Assembly (NCBI GenBank): GCA_021800645.1
Contig: JAJYYT010000054.1
Span: 1 to 9,761 of the forward strand
Reading direction: 5' to 3'
From: Actinomycetes bacterium
GTDB taxonomy: Bacteria > Actinomycetota > Acidimicrobiia > Acidimicrobiales > RAAP-2
Length of the DNA: 9,761 bases
The notes under the pieces are model-generated. The model searched no databases. It saw only the letters and a program-made list of their open reading frames with translations, and was not told where the DNA came from. Position 1 is the first letter of the stretch. Each line of letters begins with the position of its first letter. Positions 6,093 to 9,761 of the stretch are shown here, piece by piece. Both the position numbers and the translations under genes were made by a program.

Positions 6093-7027
6093 CCCCTGGC
6101 GCCGGAGCCCTGGCGCTTCACCACCACGTCGTAGAAGCCGTCACCGATCGCGCTCACTGCGATGACCGTGAGCACGATGGCCACGCCGGGGAGCCAAAGC
6201 TCCCACCAGTAGTTGTCGTAGAGATGCGAGATGCCCTGCTGGAGCATCTGCCCCCAGCTCGTCGCGGGCAGCGGCACGCCGAGCCCGAGGTACGCGAGCA
6301 AGGCGAAGATGAAGATCGCTGTGGCGACCCTGAGCGTGGCGTTCACCACGATCGACCCGAAGGAGTTCGGCAGGATGTGGCGTCCGATGAGCCGCAGCTG
6401 CCAGCTCCCGAAGCCCCTGGCCGCGGTCACGTAGTCACGCGTGCGCAGCGAGAGCGTCTCACCCCGCACGATGCGCGCGGTCGACGGCCAGCTCACCGCG
6501 GTGATCGTGAGCACGATGAGCCACAGCGACGGCCGGAACAGCGTGGCGAGGAGGACGGCGAGGAAGAGGTACGGGATGGAGAGCGCCGTGTCGACCACGC
6601 GCATGAGCAACGAGTCGATCGCGCCCCCGACGTAGCCTGCGACCGCGCCCCACATGGCCCCGAACGCCGTGGCGAAGATCGCCACCGCGAAGCCCACCTC
6701 GAGCGTGCTCTGGCCCCCGAGCATCAGGCGTCCGAGCTCGTTGAAGCCCTCGGGGTCGGTCCCGAGCGGGTACTGCCCGGACGGCGCCAGGTTCGCGTTC
6801 AGCAGTGTCGCGGCCGTCTGGTTGGTCCTGTAGAGCAGCGGCCCGACGAAGCAGAAGAGCACGAGCGCGACGAGGAACACCAGGCTGCCGAGCGCGAAGC
6901 GGTTCGACGCGAAGACCGCAGCGTCCTGCCTCCACTTCTGCCAGCGTGACGACCCTCCCCCAGCGCTCGGGGTCCGCGCAAGGGCCTCGGTCGCCGGCAG
7001 CTCCTCCGGGGACCCTGCCGCCGGCAC
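6089..7027 (-). CDS. ABC transporter permease, DppC/OppC type
   Basis: This is a membrane subunit of a binding-protein-dependent importer of the peptide/nickel family. The 312-aa form has a polar N-terminal tail, a first membrane segment at about 45-65, then hydrophobic segments near 110-134, 150-178, 225-250 and 278-298. The cytoplasmic coupling loop DYVTAARGFGSWQLRLIGRHILPN is at residues 198-221, the family's EAA-type motif that contacts the ATPase. LGTDPEGFNELGRLMLGG (88-105) matches the usual LGTDxxGRD region of DppC proteins. The start is uncertain. GTG at 7027 gives 312 aa. A TTG at 7072 overlaps the dppB-type stop by 4 nt (TTGA), mirroring the overlap at the other end of this gene, and would give 327 aa. 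AAGGAG at 7051-7046 is about 18 nt before the GTG, too far for an ideal site. The gene extends to the TGA that overlaps the Nudix start. Confidence 0.9.
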   Translation of the reverse strand: MPAAGSPEELPATEALARTPSAGGGSSRWQKWRQDAAVFASNRFALGSLVFLVALVLFCFVGPLLYRTNQTAATLLNANLAPSGQYPLGTDPEGFNELGRLMLGGQSTLEVGFAVAIFATAFGAMWGAVAGYVGGAIDSLLMRVVDTALSIPYLFLAVLLATLFRPSLWLIVLTITAVSWPSTARIVRGETLSLRTRDYVTAARGFGSWQLRLIGRHILPNSFGSIVVNATLRVATAIFIFALLAYLGLGVPLPATSWGQMLQQGISHLYDNYWWELWLPGVAIVLTVIAVSAIGDGFYDVVVKRQGSGARG

Positions 7028-7068
7028 GACGACCGTCGTGCGGCTCTCCTTCGAACGCGGCGGGTCAG

Positions 7069-8007
7069 TCAATAGCGGATGCGAGGGTCGAGGGCGGCGT
7101 AGGCGAGATCGGCCAGGAGGTTGCCGACCACCACGAGCATGGTGATGATGAGCAGGATCCCGAGGAGGAGCGGATATGTGCGCGCCTGCTGCGCGTCCCA
7201 GAACAAGGTCCCCATGCCCGGGTACTGGAAGAGCACCTCGATCACGAGCGTCCCGCTCACCAGTGTCGGCAGGCTGAGACCGACGGCCGACACGAAGGGC
7301 AGCAGGGAGTTCCGCAGCACGTGGCGCACGAGGATCCGAGCCCTGGAGACTCCCTTCGCCCTCGCGGTCCTGACGTAGTCCTCTCCCAGGTTGTCGATCA
7401 CCGAGCTGCGCACGTACCGGCTGAAGTACGCGATGTTGCCGAGGAACAGCGCGAGGACCGGCAACGCGAGCACCTTGACGTCGGTCCCCAAGCTCTGGCC
7501 GAAGCTTGTGGCCGTCGCGGGCAACAGGTTCAGCTGGATGGTGAGCAGGAAGATCAGGATGACGCCGAGGAGCTGGTACGGCGTCGAGTAGGTGGTGAGC
7601 AGGAAGCCCGACACGCCGTAGTCGAGCAACGAGTTCCTCCGGCCACCCTGGAGGACGCCGAGCGGGATGGCGAGGACGCTCGCGAGCAGCAGCCCGCTGC
7701 CCGCGAGGATCAGTGTGCGCGGGAAGGTCTCGCCGATGAGGGTCGACACCGGGGTCTCCTGCTTGTAGGCGAAGCCGAGGTTCCCGTGGAAGAGGTTCGA
7801 GAGCCAGACCCCGTACTGGACGGGGAGCGGCTTTGTGAGCCCCTCTTGCACCGTGAGCTGGTGGACGGCGAACTTGCTCGCCTTCGCCCCGAGCTGGGCG
7901 CGAACGAGCCCGCCGGGCAACGCATGGAGGAGCGCGAAGACGATGATCGTGACGAGCAGGAGCACGATCACTGCCTGGCCCAGGCGGCGGACGAGGTAGC
8001 CGATCAC
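7069..8007 (-). CDS. ABC transporter permease, DppB/OppB type
   Basis: This 312-aa integral membrane subunit pairs with the DppC-type permease. It begins with the classic MIGYLVRRLGQAVIVLLLVT first membrane segment, followed by the FALLHALPGG signature (residues 24-33). Further membrane segments lie near 98-120, 133-158, 178-198, 237-262 and 282-305. The coupling loop DYVRTARAKGVSRARILVRHVLRN spans 210-233, and the protein ends with the family hallmark YAALDPRIRY (303-312). The GTG at 8007 is chosen because the fold starts immediately after it. GGAGG lies about 12 nt upstream, a long spacing, and the nearby ATG at 8017 is out of frame. It sits 87 nt downstream of the binding-protein gene. Family 5 substrates include di- and oligopeptides, nickel and glycosides, so the cargo is unknown. 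Confidence 0.93.
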   Translation of the reverse strand: MIGYLVRRLGQAVIVLLLVTIIVFALLHALPGGLVRAQLGAKASKFAVHQLTVQEGLTKPLPVQYGVWLSNLFHGNLGFAYKQETPVSTLIGETFPRTLILAGSGLLLASVLAIPLGVLQGGRRNSLLDYGVSGFLLTTYSTPYQLLGVILIFLLTIQLNLLPATATSFGQSLGTDVKVLALPVLALFLGNIAYFSRYVRSSVIDNLGEDYVRTARAKGVSRARILVRHVLRNSLLPFVSAVGLSLPTLVSGTLVIEVLFQYPGMGTLFWDAQQARTYPLLLGILLIITMLVVVGNLLADLAYAALDPRIRY

Positions 8008-8027
8008 CGCACGCCATGGCCTCCGGG

Positions 8028-8088
8028 CCGCCAGCTGGCGGGTCCGGTCACACCGGGAGGGCCGGCTCCTGGCGGCGCGAGCGCGCCG
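8028..8088 (-). promoter_or_regulatory. Three consecutive hairpins in the binding protein-permease spacer
   Basis: The 87-nt spacer holds CGGCGC/GCGCCG (8073-8078 with 8083-8088, 4-nt loop), CCGGT/ACCGG (8044-8048 with 8052-8056, 3-nt loop) and the perfect 14-bp palindrome CCGCCAGCTGGCGG (8028-8041). In a binding-protein operon, such intercistronic stems typically protect the 3' end of the binding-protein mRNA or cause partial termination. That role is inferred from context. Confidence 0.55.
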
Positions 8089-8094
8089 GTCACC

Positions 8095-9761
8095 CTACGG
8101 CGATTTGGTGAAGTACCACGTCTGCGGCATGTAGTTGGCATACGGGTTCAGCTTCTGCCAGCCAGACAGGTTCTTCTTCACCGCGACGACCTCCCAGTCC
8201 TGGAGCGGCCACCACAGCGACGCCACGTCCTTCGAGAGGTACGCCTCGTCCTTGTAGAGCGCCTTGTTCCCAGGAGTGGTCTCAGCGGCTGTGATGAGCT
8301 GCTGCGCCTTCTTTGTGTAGTAGCCGCCACCCCAGTAGTTGCCCTTCCCGAACTCGTCCTCCGCCGAGGGGAGGAGCTCGTACTGCCCGTAATTCCAGAA
8401 CCAGCCCGCATAGCCCGCGAGCCCCCACTTGCAGGGAGGCGATGTCGGGCAGACGCCGCCGATCGAGTACATGGTTGTGACGGTCTGGCCGTCGAGCTTG
8501 AAGTCGATCCCGACGGACTTCGCGGCCGTGTAGAACGCCTCGACCTCCGCGACGAAGGCTGTTGTGCCGGTCGAGTACATGAAGAGGAATGTGAGCTTGC
8601 GACCCTTGGGGATGCCCTTGCCGCAGTCCTTGGCGCCGGTCCCGGGTCGCTTGCACACGTCCACGCCCCCGGCGCCCTTGACCCAGCCGTGCTCGGTCAG
8701 GAGCTTCTGCGCGGCAGCGGGGTCGTAGGGGTAGGGGTCCTTCTTCAGCGCCGGCGCGACGTAGCTCGAGCCCGGGTAGTCGGCGACCGGGCCGTAGTCG
8801 GGCAGGCCGTAGCCCCCGAGGGTCCGTGAGATGTAGAGCTGCTCTGTGATGAGGTGCTGCAGCGCCTGGCGGATGTACAGCTGGCGGGCCAAGGGGCCCC
8901 ATGTCTTGGAGGTGTAACCGAGCTCGACCACCTCGTTGTAGAAGATCGGCCACGCCTTGATCGAGTAGCCGTGGCTCTTGTAGTAGGAAACCTGGGAGAG
9001 GTCCCCGTAGGGGACGTAGCCGAAGGTGAGCTTCCCGGAGCGCAGGGCGTCGAGCTCGGCCGTCGCTGTTGTGTACGCGTAGACGCTGTAGCTCGCGAGG
9101 TGGGGCCTTGTGGGGCCGCTGTAGTGCGCGTTCCTGTCGAAGGTCGCCGCGTGGGTGACGGCGTCATAGCTCTTGATGACGAACGGGCCGTCGACGACCT
9201 TCCACATCGGGTTCGACCCGTAGGTGCCCCGGTCCTTCGCCTGGGTGAAGATGAATGTGAAGACGGCCTTCGCCTTCGCCGGGGTGGACGAATTGGCGAG
9301 GCTGCCTGCCGCCGACGCCGACGTCTTGTCCCACGCCTGGACCGGGAGCGGGTAGAACCAGCCGAGCTGGTTGCCCGTGTACCACACCGGGTTGTAGGCC
9401 TTCTTCAGGTTCAGCACGATCTCGTAGGCGTTCGGGTACGAGACGCTCGCGACGTTGTCGGGGAAGAGGCCGGGGAGGTAGTTCCCGATGTGGCTCTTGC
9501 CGACCTGGTAGAGCTCGTAGAAGAACTCGATGTCCTTGGATGTGACCGGCGCGCCTGTCGACCACTTGTACGTCTTCTTCATGTCGATCGTGACGGTCTT
9601 GTCGCCGTTGCTCCACTTGGGGGGATCCGCGATCGACAGCTTGTAGTTGATGCCGGTCTTGGCGCCGTTGCCGAACCAGTACAGCGGGAGGTACGTCTCG
9701 TCCTCGACGTTGGTCTGGTAGGGCTCGTAGGCCTGCTGGCTCTCGATCGGGATGATCCATG
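8095..9761 (-). CDS. ABC transporter substrate-binding protein, family 5 (5' end beyond the right edge)
   Basis: The frame is open to the window edge and 554 C-terminal residues are visible, so the ATG at 9582 (visible residue 60) is internal. The sequence fits the SBP_bac_5 extracytoplasmic receptor family: FGNGAKTGINYKLS and WSTGAPVTSKDIEFFYEL near the start (the usual W-DG-PVTA-DV-F region), DGPFVIKSYD (190-199), YIRQALQHLITEQLY (295-309), GYGLPDYGPV (316-325) and YDPAAAQKLLTEHGW (345-359). It is rich in Lys, Tyr and Trp and poor in Arg compared with neighbours, as expected for an exported protein. Four Cys, at about 369, 379, 437 and 443, form two close pairs that could be disulfides. The signal or lipoprotein peptide would be outside the window. 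It is the first visible gene of the operon and determines cargo, which is not predictable here. The stop is TAG at 8095-8097. Confidence 0.92.
   Translation of the reverse strand, partial: WIIPIESQQAYEPYQTNVEDETYLPLYWFGNGAKTGINYKLSIADPPKWSNGDKTVTIDMKKTYKWSTGAPVTSKDIEFFYELYQVGKSHIGNYLPGLFPDNVASVSYPNAYEIVLNLKKAYNPVWYTGNQLGWFYPLPVQAWDKTSASAAGSLANSSTPAKAKAVFTFIFTQAKDRGTYGSNPMWKVVDGPFVIKSYDAVTHAATFDRNAHYSGPTRPHLASYSVYAYTTATAELDALRSGKLTFGYVPYGDLSQVSYYKSHGYSIKAWPIFYNEVVELGYTSKTWGPLARQLYIRQALQHLITEQLYISRTLGGYGLPDYGPVADYPGSSYVAPALKKDPYPYDPAAAQKLLTEHGWVKGAGGVDVCKRPGTGAKDCGKGIPKGRKLTFLFMYSTGTTAFVAEVEAFYTAAKSVGIDFKLDGQTVTTMYSIGGVCPTSPPCKWGLAGYAGWFWNYGQYELLPSAEDEFGKGNYWGGGYYTKKAQQLITAAETTPGNKALYKDEAYLSKDVASLWWPLQDWEVVAVKKNLSGWQKLNPYANYMPQTWYFTKSP

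Noticed and set aside
6805..8829. Long + strand open frame (674 codons) antisense to the transporter genes
   Set aside because: Composition is Arg/Glu/Gln/His-rich without motifs, and the - strand encodes well-defined permease and binding-protein sequences.

Overview
This is a high-GC window (roughly 70% by eye) of densely packed bacterial genes with frequent GTG starts. It carries a deazaflavin (F420)-type Ddn-family gene, and its Gnd, RpiA and HBD sequences have an actinobacterial look. That suggests Actinomycetota, perhaps an Acidimicrobiia- or Thermoleophilia-like lineage. The class-level placement is an inference. I see no rRNA, tRNA, CRISPR, phage or insertion-sequence signatures.

Region 1 (1-4816) is central carbon metabolism. 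On the + strand are the 3' part of gnd (6-phosphogluconate dehydrogenase, cut by the left edge) and pgl (6-phosphogluconolactonase). Converging on them from the - strand, in transcription order, are hbd (3-hydroxyacyl-CoA dehydrogenase), glgP (alpha-glucan phosphorylase) and rpiA (ribose-5-phosphate isomerase A). The block links glycogen breakdown to the oxidative pentose phosphate route: GlgP releases glucose-1-phosphate, Pgl and Gnd carry the oxidative steps to ribulose-5-phosphate and NAD(P)H, and RpiA makes ribose-5-phosphate. In both gnd/pgl and glgP/rpiA the two genes share a reading frame and are separated by one stop codon plus 15 nt. RpiA has an unusual repeat-built N-terminal extension.

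Region 2 (4817-5525) is a 204-bp divergent intergenic region with a 20-bp-period tandem repeat, followed by a + strand Ddn-like F420-dependent reductase and a short convergent gap with a possible hairpin terminator.

Region 3 (5526-9761) is a - strand operon. In transcription order it holds a family 5 extracytoplasmic solute-binding protein (5' end outside the window), a DppB-type permease, a DppC-type permease and a Nudix hydrolase whose GTG overlaps the dppC stop codon. No ATPase subunit gene lies in the window. The spacer between binding protein and permease can form three short hairpins, and the transporter genes use the Thr codon ACA unusually often.

I did not find a clearly undescribed system. 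The genes belong to well-known families. The points most worth a second look are the repeat-rich glgP-rpiA junction, the repeat upstream of hbd, the hairpin-rich transporter spacer and the Nudix gene coupled to the transporter.
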